Made by a program: the position numbers and the translations under genes. A stretch of DNA of 64,000 bases from Saprospiraceae bacterium (GTDB lineage Bacteria > Bacteroidota > Bacteroidia > Chitinophagales > Saprospiraceae), in NCBI GenBank assembly GCA_016710585.1, contig JADJVN010000002.1, positions 124,001 to 188,000 on the forward strand, in the 5' to 3' direction. This document shows, piece by piece, positions 54,266-63,367 of this stretch (its first letter is position 1; every line of letters begins with the position of its first letter). The notes beneath the pieces were generated by a model. The model searched no databases and had not been told where the DNA came from. It saw only the letters and a program-made list of their open reading frames with translations.

Positions 54266-54314
54266 TTTTTAGATTTGGTAAGTATATTGTAAATAAAGAA
54301 AAAAGGAAATTGTC

Positions 54315-54809
54315 ATGAGACATGGAAAAAAATTCAATCATCTAAGCAGAAAGAGAGGTCATAGATTGGCCTTATTAAGAAATTTATCTGCTGCTTTGAT
54401 CAAATATAAAAGAATAAGCACGACTTTGGCAAAAGCTAAGGCATTGAGAGCTTATATCGAGCCATTGATCACCAAATCAAAGGTTAATGAAACGCATTCT
54501 CGAAGGATTGTTTTCGCTTACCTAGGCAATAAGGAGGCTGTTGAAGAATTATTCAGCGGTGTCGCAGCAAAAGTAGCAAACAGACCAGGTGGATATACTC
54601 GCGTTATTCGCACAGGCTTTAGAGCTGGTGATGGTGCTGATATGGCGATGATTGAATTGGTAGATTATAATGATGTGATGGTATCTGCATCAAAAGCTAC
54701 TGATGTCACTACTGCAGCTTCAGCTAAAAAGAAAACTAGAAGGGGAACTAAGAAAGCAAAGCCAGGTGAAGATAATGCAGAGGCTCAAGAGGCAACAGCA
54801 GAAAATTAA
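54315..54809 (+). CDS. rplQ: 50S ribosomal protein L17
   Basis: Encodes 164 residues. The first 120 are standard (MRHGKKFNHLSRKRGHRLALLRNLSAALIKYKRISTTLAKAKALRAYIEPLITKSK, GGYTRVIRTGFRAGDGADMAMIELVDYN). The remainder is an Ala/Lys/Glu-rich extension (SAKKKTRRGTKKAKPGEDN...) common in Bacteroidota. It is the last gene of the cluster, followed 27 bases later by a terminator. Confidence 0.97.
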   Translation: MRHGKKFNHLSRKRGHRLALLRNLSAALIKYKRISTTLAKAKALRAYIEPLITKSKVNETHSRRIVFAYLGNKEAVEELFSGVAAKVANRPGGYTRVIRTGFRAGDGADMAMIELVDYNDVMVSASKATDVTTAASAKKKTRRGTKKAKPGEDNAEAQEATAEN

Positions 54810-54835
54810 TATTCATAGAATAGTAAATAATATAG

Positions 54836-54865
54836 AAGCGATCAATTTTGGTCGCTTTTTTTTTT
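54836..54865 (+). terminator. Rho-independent terminator of the ribosomal cluster
   Basis: An 8-bp stem (AAGCGATC / GGTCGCTT, one G-U pair) with a 6-base loop is followed by T10. It lies 27 bases after rplQ and ends the 18-kb cluster. Confidence 0.88.
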
Positions 54866-54939
54866 GCGATTTCTCTCAAGCCGACACTTTTTACATTTGG
54901 ACTTTACAATTCACATGATTTTGTTTGATAAATTCTCTT

Positions 54940-56624
54940 CTAAATGATTTTATTCCCTTCGATATAAACTTCAAGAACTTTGGTTTTAGGAATTTCTTCG
55001 TCTTTGCATTTTAAAAGATCCTTATCTAAAATTATAAAATCTGCAAGTTTGCCCACTTCAAGACTGCCTTTTATGTGATCCTCATTCGAACTATATGCAT
55101 TCCAAATTGTATAGGATTTTAAAGCTTCTTCTCGTGTCATTTTCTCTTCTGGAAAGAATTCAAAATTATTATCCATTCGTTTTCTTGTAACTGAAGCATA
55201 AAGGCACTCAAATGGATTTATAGACTCTACAGGAACATCAGTTCCATTCGATAGTCTTACACCTGCATCAAGGATTGTTCGCCATCTATATGAAGTATTT
55301 TTCGCTCTTTCATATCCCAGTCTTTTTTGAACGAAAGGCGCATCACTTGTACAATGTATGGCTTGCATAGAGGCAATAACATTGTTTTGTTTAAATCGTG
55401 TGATGTCTTCTGGGGCGATATGTTGAGCATGCTCTATTCTCCATCTTTTCTTATTTGATTGATGTTTTTCATAAATATTGAGTATTTCTCTATTGGCTCT
55501 GTCGCCGATAGCATGAACGCAGAGTTGAAGATTGTAGGCATCACAAGCTGAAGCTATTGAGTCGAGTAATGAGAGTTCCATTAAGTTCTGTCCAAGTACC
55601 TTTGGATTATCTGTATAAGGTTCTAATAGCCATGCCCCATAAGATCCCAATGCGCCATCAATATATGCTTTAACCGATTCCGCTCTAAATTTTGATTTGT
55701 TTTTTGCATAAATAGGAAGTGTCGGAATGGCTTCCAAAATTGAATTTTTGTCCTCATAGAGAAATACATTGAGCCGAAGAGGAATTTTTCCAATATCAAC
55801 TAAGTCTCTAAGCGCGAAGATTTCATCCACTCTTGATCCTGCATCTGTGAAGCTAGTGATCCCATATTTTAAGGCTTCGTTACAAGCGATAGAAGCATAC
55901 AACTCGTATTGTTTTTTTTGTGCCTCTTCGTCAAGTTTGACTGATTTCAAAGCATCATTAATTAGGTCCATGGCATTTTCTTCAAAGACACCTGTGAGCT
56001 TTCCATTGTGATCCTTAACGATTCTGCCCCCTTTTGGCGATTGTGTTTCAATGGAGATCTTAGCCATGTCCATTGCTTTTTGATTGGCGATCAGGGCATG
56101 TCCACTGGCATGTACGAGGACGACAGGATTTTCAGGGCTGATTTTAGATAATTCGTCATGATAAGGATAATTATCGAATTTTAAGGCCATGGAATTCTTC
56201 CATTTATCTTGATGCCATCCTCTACCTTCTATCCAAATTCCCTTGGGTGCAGTTTTAGCCTTTTGATGCACAGAGTCAACGATCTCTTCCCATGATTGTG
56301 TTTTGAGTAAATTGATATTGCTTAAAAGTTTGCCAAAAGAAAGTAAATGACCGTGACCTTCATTTAACCCAGGCATCACAAAAGAATTATTTGCGTCTTT
56401 TATGGTGCTATTGTTATTTTGTATTCTAATGCAGACTCATTATTGCCGATATATAAAATTTTACCATTTTTGATTGCCATTGCAGTGGGTGAGTAAATAC
56501 TATCTCCAGCTGTATAGATATTTGCATTTATCAAAATAAAATCAGCAAATTGTTTTTCTTTGCATGAGTTTAAAATTAGAGTGATAAAAAGAATACAGAC
56601 AAAAAATTTAAAATTATTGATCAT
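54940..56624 (-). CDS. Amidohydrolase-family lipoprotein (YtcJ-like, Amidohydro_3), frameshifted near 56417
   Basis: The N-terminal 74 codons (from 56624) encode a lipoprotein signal (lipobox LNS-C21) and the start of the composite beta domain (FILINANIYTAGD ... ILYIGNNESALEYK), and then the frame fails. NNSTIKDANNSFVMPGLNEGHGHLLSFG and the rest continue in another frame. One extra base in the T4 run at 56417-56420 (plus strand) restores a 561-residue protein. HGH is the metal-binding pair of the TIM barrel; further motifs are LCVHAIGDRANREIL, WRIEHAQHI and VRLSNGTDVPVESINPF. Family members hydrolyse N-substituted amides or cyclic compounds; substrate unknown. It faces the periplasm by its lipobox. 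Confidence 0.85.
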
Positions 56625-56636
56625 ATAATTTAATCT

Positions 56637-57620
56637 GTGACAAAATTAAAATCTTTCAAGGAACTATTAGTAGAATATGAGATTTATTCTCGGACACATC
56701 GTTTGGATCGAGAGCCAGAGGCACTTTATCTTCCTATCAATTATATCATGTCTCAATCAAGTAAAAAAATAAGACCACTTGCATTGATTATGATCGCTGA
56801 AATGTGTGGTGCAGATATTGACTACAGTGTCAAGGCAGCCTACAGTATAGAGCTTTTTCATAACTTTACTTTAGTTCATGATGATATTATGGATGATGCC
56901 GCTCTGCGCCGTGGTGAAGATACAGTTTATAAAAAATATGGTCTGAACAGTGCGATACTCTCAGGCGATGTGATGATGATAGAATCCTTGCGACTATTGA
57001 ACGAAGTTGAGTTTGAATCCAAGAAAAAAGGTCTTGTAAAATTATTTGTGAAGACAGGTAGAGAGATTTGTGAAGGGCAATCTCTTGATATGGGATTTGA
57101 GAAAAAATCTCAAGTGGAACTAGAAGAATATCTTGAAATGATCCGACTCAAGACTGCTGTTTTACTGGCTTGTTCCATGAAGATGGGCGCAGTACTAGGA
57201 TCTAAGAATGAAGATTTTCAGAGGGCAATTTATGCCATTGGACAAAATATAGGAGTTGGATTTCAGATTCAAGATGATTGGTTGGATACGTATGGTGATT
57301 TTTCGAAAGTGGGAAAGACACCGTATGGAGATATCGTTCAAACTAAGAGAACAGCTTTATACTTGCATGCATTTCAAAAGTCAAACGGTATACAAAAAGA
57401 GAAGCTAATGCATTTGTATTCCAAAGAAACGGCAAGTGAAAAGCGAGTGAAAGAAGTACTCGAAATATTTCAAAATTTGAATGTTGAAAATGATGTTAGA
57501 CAATTATTTGAAAACTATAAATCAAGTAGCCTTGCTATTGTGAATACTTTAAAAGTAAAATCAGAGTTCAAAAAATCACTTACAGATTTTATAGAGATGA
57601 TCTTTCAAAGAGAGTTTTAG
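56637..57620 (+). CDS. Polyprenyl synthetase (trans-isoprenyl diphosphate synthase)
   Basis: Encodes 327 residues starting at GTG 56637 (MTKLKSFKELLVEYEIYS). Both aspartate-rich motifs are present: FTLVHDDIMDDAALRRG near residue 80 and FQIQDDWLDTYGD near residue 212, with KKIRPLALIMIAEM near the start binding the diphosphate. The family condenses isopentenyl diphosphate with allylic diphosphates to make farnesyl- or geranylgeranyl-diphosphate, precursors of quinone side chains and undecaprenyl phosphate. The exact chain length is not predictable by eye. It is divergent from the amidohydrolase gene with only 12 bases between the starts. Confidence 0.92.
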   Translation: MTKLKSFKELLVEYEIYSRTHRLDREPEALYLPINYIMSQSSKKIRPLALIMIAEMCGADIDYSVKAAYSIELFHNFTLVHDDIMDDAALRRGEDTVYKKYGLNSAILSGDVMMIESLRLLNEVEFESKKKGLVKLFVKTGREICEGQSLDMGFEKKSQVELEEYLEMIRLKTAVLLACSMKMGAVLGSKNEDFQRAIYAIGQNIGVGFQIQDDWLDTYGDFSKVGKTPYGDIVQTKRTALYLHAFQKSNGIQKEKLMHLYSKETASEKRVKEVLEIFQNLNVENDVRQLFENYKSSSLAIVNTLKVKSEFKKSLTDFIEMIFQREF

Positions 57621-57809
57621 GATAAATGATTGCGCATCAGGAAATATTGTCGAGAACGAATAATTCATGAAAGGAACTAATTAGGTTTAAAATAATTTTG
57701 AAAATAGTAGAATTTTTATAATTTTATTTTGATATTTGTAAGAAAAATGAAATATTGGCATTTTATTTGTAGTAGTTATTAAAATTTTAACTAACTTTAA
57801 ATTTTAATT

Positions 57810-59800
57810 ATGAAAATTAAATTCCTATTTTCGCCACAGCGCCACAGCGCCACAGCGCCACAGCGCCACAGCGCCACGTTATTTTTCGCTAAAATTAGAT
57901 ATTTAACTATTTTAGCAGTTTTTTCATTTTTGTGTATGAGCACTCAAATTTCAGCTCAACCTTGTCAAAGTTATGTTCTGTCTCTTGGTCAACCAGTCAG
58001 GGATTGCGCTGGACCTATGGGAAAGGTAAGAGTACCCGTTTTTGTAACATGGAGTAGTCAAGCTGAAATTAATTGTTTTGATCTCGACATTCAAGTTTTA
58101 TTCCAGTTTAATACTGGTAATTTTGAATTCAGCATGTTTGAAACAAAAGCATCTTTAAGCCCTATTCTCATGAATTCTAGCTCATGGTTCCAATTTGAAT
58201 TAATAAACAACTCAAGTTCTACTCAGACCTTTAGGATGAGTGGGATTCCTAGTACCCCACAAGCTCCAAATCCTCATTTACCTAGAATTCAATTTCCACA
58301 CACTCCTTTAGATGCAATCCATTTGTTAGATCTAGTTTATTCTAACAATGAAAAACTGGAATAGATATTCTTGAGCAGCAGAGTCAATTTTGTATTTTTA
58401 ATTGGAATTTTCCAATTTGTGGGCCAATCGATTGCAGAACTTCTGCTTTAGCACCGGGAATTGAATTTGATAATGCTTTGCCTGATCCAAACAAAATAAC
58501 TGTTGATGGATATATCTTCAGAAAACCAGGGCTTTTTAATAATGGATTACCAAATGTAAAAGTCATATTTGGTGCAGGTACTCTGCAAGAAACTCGAAGA
58601 ACAGATATTTTTGGGCATTGGTGTATCGATATACCAAAGGATAAAACTACAATTGGAGCGACAAAAATTGGAATAGCAGTATCTCGAGAGATCAACCCAG
58701 CGTGTGGCGTAACAGCAGCGGATATGTCAGAAATAAGAAAGCATATACTTGGAATATCAAGTAGTAATGTAGATTGGAATAACCCTGCAAGTTTAATGAG
58801 TGCAGATATCAATAATAGTGGGGCGGTAACCACTGCAGATATTACTTGCATACAAAAGTTTATTCTAGGAATTCCTTTGGGAGAGGGTCCTTGTGGAAGC
58901 ATAAATAAGTCTTGGGCTTTTGTGCCTGAATCTAAATTTAATCTAACAGAAGCCATTCCAGGTGAATTTCCTAGAGAAATAGAGGAATTATTTTATCCAA
59001 CTGGAAACTATACATTCCAAAGAACATATGGTGCCAAGCTAGGTGATGTCAATAGGACTTGCGATCATCTTGTGTTTAGCAATTTTGGAAATACTGAAAT
59101 CCAAAGTCGGACTGCTTTAAATAATTATCCATTTCTTATTGCAGAAGGTCAAACTAATCCTCTTAATCCTTCTGAAAAAAGATTTGCAGTTCATGCTTCA
59201 GATCTTAGTGTTTTAAGTCTATTTGGTGGAGGATTCCATATCCCGGATCATCAGATTTTAAGATTGGATGGTGCGGCTCTATTATTGAATGATTATTTCG
59301 ATTATAAACTGAATAGCACCACAGGGGGCATTGATTTATTTTGGGTATCAGCATCCGATATTGGTCAGGCAGTAGATCCTTCACAAATTCTATTTTATAT
59401 AGTTACAAATAATGTGATTAATGCACCTTTCTCATTGCCTGTTATTGATGCCTATTCTATCACAGAGAATGGTGTCATGAAATCTGATGGATCCGAGTAT
59501 AATCTAAGTTTTGGAGTTTGGAATAGTAATACACCTCTTTCGTTGACTAATAAAAGAATATCTGTGTTTCCCAACCCAGTGAAAGATCACTCAGTGGTAA
59601 GTGTATCTCCAATCCAAAGTGATGATGCTACAATGAATATCATCAGAGCAGATGGAAAAGTCATAGAATCAAAATTATTATATCTCAATAAAGGTGAAAA
59701 TCAAATTATCTTGAATACCAAAAATTATCCTTTGGGATTAATGCTTATAGAAATCAAAACAAAGTCAGAAAAATTTATCGAAAAAATGATAAAAAATTAA
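57810..59800 (+). CDS. Secreted T9SS cargo protein with dockerin-like repeats, frameshifted near 58351
   Basis: Residues 1-184 and the rest are in different frames; adding one A to the A5 run at 58351-58355 gives NNEKTGIDILEQQSQF and a 663-residue protein. The N-terminus is unusual: MKIKFLFSP, then an 8-bp DNA repeat encoding QRHSATAPQRHSAT, then a conventional signal peptide (ILAVFSFLCMSTQISAQ). Residues about 295-355 are a dockerin-like double EF-hand (VTAADMSEIRKHILGI and VTTADITCIQKFILGI with DINNSG). The C-terminus (ISVFPNPVKDHSVVSV ... KSEKFIEKMIKN) is a T9SS type A domain. It is presumably a surface protein; substrate or partner unknown. Confidence 0.75.
57832..57878 (+). repeat. 8-bp tandem repeat (CGCCACAG) in the signal-peptide region
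   Basis: Five perfect copies of CGCCACAG plus a 7-base partial copy lie 22 bases after the ATG of the T9SS cargo gene. The unit is GC-rich in an AT-rich gene. Because 8 is not a multiple of 3, gain or loss of one copy shifts the frame. Confidence 0.95.
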
Positions 59801-59811
59801 TTTATTAATTA

Positions 59812-59840
59812 GGAGCAATACGGTCCGTATTGCTCCCCTT
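59812..59840 (+). terminator. Terminator-like hairpin between the two T9SS cargo genes
   Basis: A perfect 12-bp inverted repeat (GGAGCAATACGG / CCGTATTGCTCC) sits 11 bases after the upstream stop; the T tract that follows is short (CCTTTAT). It ends just 10 bases before the next ATG. Confidence 0.6.
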
Positions 59841-59850
59841 TATATTCATT

Positions 59851-62676
59851 ATGAATTGTACTTTAATTACCAGAATCTTATTAATTTCATTTATGATATG
59901 TTATTCTCATTTAGGAACATGTCAAATATTTTATACAGCCAACTTAATAAGAGGAAGAGGATATGACACATTAATGACCATTGATCTAGAACAATGCGAG
60001 ATAAAAGAATTTTTTGCTCCAAGAGGAATGGGTCAATTCGGGGTAAAAATGCGGCCTGATAAACAGATTCTTACTGCAGATCAGGTTTGTATTTCTTCTA
60101 TTCCCAATTACAATGATCCTTCTAAAGATAATTCTTTTTATTTTTGCTATTATAATGTAGATCCTTTTATAATGGAATTGGAAAGTTATACATTTGATTA
60201 TAAAGGATTGTTTTATATAGCTGGTGAAAAACTATTAAGGTGGAATCAAAAAGATGGGATTATTGTCAATGCAGATACACTTGTAAATCATTATGATAGA
60301 TATAAAAGGATAGAAGCAATTTCCCTATATAGAGATCATCTTTATGGCATTGCAAGGGCTGATAGTTTATTTTCAAGTAAATTTGATTTTATCGAAATCG
60401 ATTTGAAACGTCCCGATTCAATAATAAGGATATTTCCACTAGATATTAAATCATTAGAAGGTTTTGAGCTCCAGAAGATTTTTTTAAATACTTCTACTAT
60501 CAATTGTGATTCAGTAAGGTTATTTCTTACAGCGAGTGACGATCGATTCCCAGTCATTACAGATATATTTGAGATTTTTCCAGAACAAAAAAAATACTCA
60601 CGAATTTGCTCCTTTACTCAAGAAAAATGGAAAGCACTTCGAGGCATCACCAATATCCATGAAACTGATCATACCAGATGTATATTAGCACTAGATTTGG
60701 ATGAGAATAACACGACAGAGCCAACCAATGGATATTTTTACAAATCAAAATGCCCTACAGATACATTAAGACCTTATGATGATGATTTCTTTATTTATGC
60801 TAAGGACAAGATTGACTCGGCTACAATAGAATTTATTGGAATAGTTCCAGATGGTCAAGATGAACAAATCGTACATCTCTTGAATGAACCAGATATCGCA
60901 ATCACACGGAACCAAAATCATCATCTTGCATTCAGGAACAAAGGCAATGCCAATACGATGCATTGGAGAAGCCTTCTGATGTCTGTAAGATATATTCATC
61001 CTTCTAGAATGGCGAGTGGAGGTCCTAGAAGAATACGTTTTAAGATTTATTCAGGATTAAGAGTGGAAGAGGCAGATTTTGATTTTACATTGCCACAACT
61101 TTATCCTGCGGGTAAAAATGCAACATTTTATATTTGTCCAAGTGATGCACCCATCGAACTTTTTGTAGGCTTGGATACGATTAAATCAAATGGTGGATAT
61201 TGGTTGGAACTACAGACTGACCCCAATAAAAAACTGCTTTATCCAGGGAAAGACAGTTCTGGTAAATATACTTATATCTTGACTCGACCCAACTGTTATT
61301 CTGATACTGCATATCTCAATCTTAAATATCATCCATTACCGATCTTCAATTTGGGAAATGATACAACGCTCTGTAAAGATGATAAGTTAGTGCTCAATAC
61401 TCATACTAACTTTGACATTCCACGATGGCAAGATGGAAAAAAAAGATTCACCTTTACAGTAGATCAAAAAGGTCTATATTGGGCAGAAGTACGAGATACG
61501 AACTGGTGTGTTTTTAGAGATTCAATTCAAGTCGATTATATAGATACAATGCCATCAAAAAGTCGAGATGAATTTATTTGTGCAAATACTAATTTTGTGT
61601 ATAAAAATAAATTATATCAAATCGGAGATAGTATAATAGATATTCTTCCAGCTGTTGAAGGATGCGACACATTGCAAGTCATTTATATAAAAGAATCCTC
61701 TACAATAAAAGTAAAAGAAAATCTTGAAGTCTGTAAAGGTAAAAAATCATTGTACAGAGGGCAAATCGTACAAGGTGATAGTACTTATATTTTTAATTTT
61801 GGATCTACGCAATGTGATACTATACTCGAATTAAAGGTGACTGCAATTGATGGAATATTAGTGAAAGATACAATCTACTTTTGTGGTGAAAATACAAAAA
61901 ATTATAAGGGATATACAGTGAAGCCAGATTTGTTATATCGATTTCAATTTACCAATCAAACTGAAGATTGTGACACGATCATTTTATTAAATACAATTTC
62001 AATCCAACAAAATAGTGGAGAAGAAGAAATCTATATCTGCCCAAATGAAAAATTATTTTATAGGAATATATGGATGACACCAAATCAAATTTACGAAGTC
62101 AAAGCACCAAGTTTATCAGCTTGTGATTCAATCATTACCGTTTATACAAAAGATTATCCTATTGTCAAAAGTAATATAGAAGACATTGATTTGGAGAATC
62201 CAGAGACGGTCATACAAAGAATTGTTTTATCACAAGGGAAATTAGTTTCTTTTTCTATAACACCAATGAAGCAAATCGAAATCATTGATTCCAATTCATT
62301 TAGAATCTATGCGACGGAAACGCAGCAATATACGATCAGCTTTACTGATGAGAATGGATGTCAATGGTCAGAGTCATTTTTTGTATTTGTCAATAATGAG
62401 GCTCAAGTATATGTCCCCAATTCATTCTCTCCTAATGATGATCGTCTTAATGATCTTTGGCAACCCATTGCATCACCCTTTACAGAAATTCTAGAATGTT
62501 CTATTTATTCTAAATGGGAGAATAGAATATTTAGTAGTACATCCATAATTCCAAGTTGGGATGGAAATTTCAATGGTAAAAAATGTATACCAGGTGTATA
62601 TGTATATTTGATTAAATATAAGGGACCAAATGGTTTAATCAAAATAGCAACAGGAGATGTAAACTTATTAAGATAG
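59851..62676 (+). CDS. Large secreted protein with gliding-motility (CHU_C, T9SS type B) C-terminal domain
   Basis: The start chosen is ATG 59851 (MNCTLITRILLISFMICYSHLGTCQ), which gives a good signal peptide; a TTG seven codons earlier lies in the hairpin. The 941-residue protein has an N-terminal beta-propeller-like part (ANLIRGRGYDTLMTIDLEQCE), then repeats containing paired cysteines and 'EGCDTLQVI', 'TQCDTILELK', 'EDCDTIILLN', 'SACDSIITVY', which resemble the repeats of Bacteroidota adhesins. The end, VYVPNSFSPNDDRLNDLWQPIAS ... PGVYVYLIKYKGPNG, is the type B sorting domain. It is likely a surface adhesin or structural protein; function unknown. Confidence 0.85.
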   Translation: MNCTLITRILLISFMICYSHLGTCQIFYTANLIRGRGYDTLMTIDLEQCEIKEFFAPRGMGQFGVKMRPDKQILTADQVCISSIPNYNDPSKDNSFYFCYYNVDPFIMELESYTFDYKGLFYIAGEKLLRWNQKDGIIVNADTLVNHYDRYKRIEAISLYRDHLYGIARADSLFSSKFDFIEIDLKRPDSIIRIFPLDIKSLEGFELQKIFLNTSTINCDSVRLFLTASDDRFPVITDIFEIFPEQKKYSRICSFTQEKWKALRGITNIHETDHTRCILALDLDENNTTEPTNGYFYKSKCPTDTLRPYDDDFFIYAKDKIDSATIEFIGIVPDGQDEQIVHLLNEPDIAITRNQNHHLAFRNKGNANTMHWRSLLMSVRYIHPSRMASGGPRRIRFKIYSGLRVEEADFDFTLPQLYPAGKNATFYICPSDAPIELFVGLDTIKSNGGYWLELQTDPNKKLLYPGKDSSGKYTYILTRPNCYSDTAYLNLKYHPLPIFNLGNDTTLCKDDKLVLNTHTNFDIPRWQDGKKRFTFTVDQKGLYWAEVRDTNWCVFRDSIQVDYIDTMPSKSRDEFICANTNFVYKNKLYQIGDSIIDILPAVEGCDTLQVIYIKESSTIKVKENLEVCKGKKSLYRGQIVQGDSTYIFNFGSTQCDTILELKVTAIDGILVKDTIYFCGENTKNYKGYTVKPDLLYRFQFTNQTEDCDTIILLNTISIQQNSGEEEIYICPNEKLFYRNIWMTPNQIYEVKAPSLSACDSIITVYTKDYPIVKSNIEDIDLENPETVIQRIVLSQGKLVSFSITPMKQIEIIDSNSFRIYATETQQYTISFTDENGCQWSESFFVFVNNEAQVYVPNSFSPNDDRLNDLWQPIASPFTEILECSIYSKWENRIFSSTSIIPSWDGNFNGKKCIPGVYVYLIKYKGPNGLIKIATGDVNLLR

Positions 62677-62716
62677 AATGGAATAGATTATTATTAATTT
62701 ATTGTTATAAAGAAAT

Positions 62717-62753
62717 ATGCAGTTGAATAGTAAATATCAGAATCCAACTGCAT
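62717..62753. terminator. Possible bidirectional hairpin between converging genes
   Basis: ATGCAGTTG (62717-62725) pairs perfectly with CAACTGCAT (62745-62753) across a 19-base loop. T tracts are weak on both sides, so its role as terminator is uncertain. Confidence 0.4.
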
Positions 62754-62771
62754 ATAAATTCAACATTGTAT

Positions 62772-63194
62772 TTATTTCTTCTGCCAAGCGCCAAGGATAG
62801 CACCCATTACCGCAAATAAAATAAAAGTATAAGATCCGTCTACCATGCTTAGACTCATTGGATTTCCAGCGAACATGTTGCCTGTAATAATTCCGAATAA
62901 GTGAATTCCGCCAATTACAGCCCCTAATGTTAATCCAGACACTAAATCATTAGATCCAGTTTTCTGAATTAACCAATTCATGACTAATGCATAGACAAGC
63001 ATTGCAATCGTATTAAAGATCATAGGCGTCATAGACATATCCATGGCAACACCATTTTTAAACATTTGATCGCCAGTCATCGTGATGCCGTTGCCAGCCA
63101 TCCATTGATTTTGAAACAGAGCGCCATACCATAAAAAGCCTAAAGCCATGCCTACTATAAGACATACCACAATAGCTAACCAATTTGTTTTCAT
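62772..63194 (-). CDS. DUF1761-family membrane protein
   Basis: Encodes 140 residues with four membrane segments: WLAIVVCLIVGMALGFLWYGALF near the start, MIFNTIAMLVYALVMNWLI, LVSGLTLGAVIGGIHLFGII and SYTFILFAVMGAILGAW. The opening 'W...IGMALGFLWYG.LF...WM' is the DUF1761 signature. The family is uncharacterised and lies in the inner membrane. No operon partner is apparent. Confidence 0.82.
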   Translation of the reverse strand: MKTNWLAIVVCLIVGMALGFLWYGALFQNQWMAGNGITMTGDQMFKNGVAMDMSMTPMIFNTIAMLVYALVMNWLIQKTGSNDLVSGLTLGAVIGGIHLFGIITGNMFAGNPMSLSMVDGSYTFILFAVMGAILGAWQKK

Positions 63195-63367
63195 AAAAAA
63201 GATTTTGTTTTGTTTAAAAAAATATTTAATCTTTAATATTCATATTATAATATTTTTATATATGAATTTTTATTTTTTTATCAGGTTTAGATCATGTTTT
63301 TGGCCCAAGTTTATTTTCTTGTCTGTCAAATTTACATATTTGTTTTTAATTTAAGAAAAATATAATT

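Noticed and set aside
57832..57878. The GC-rich tandem repeat as a CRISPR array
   Set aside because: The unit is 8 bp with no spacers and no cas genes nearby.
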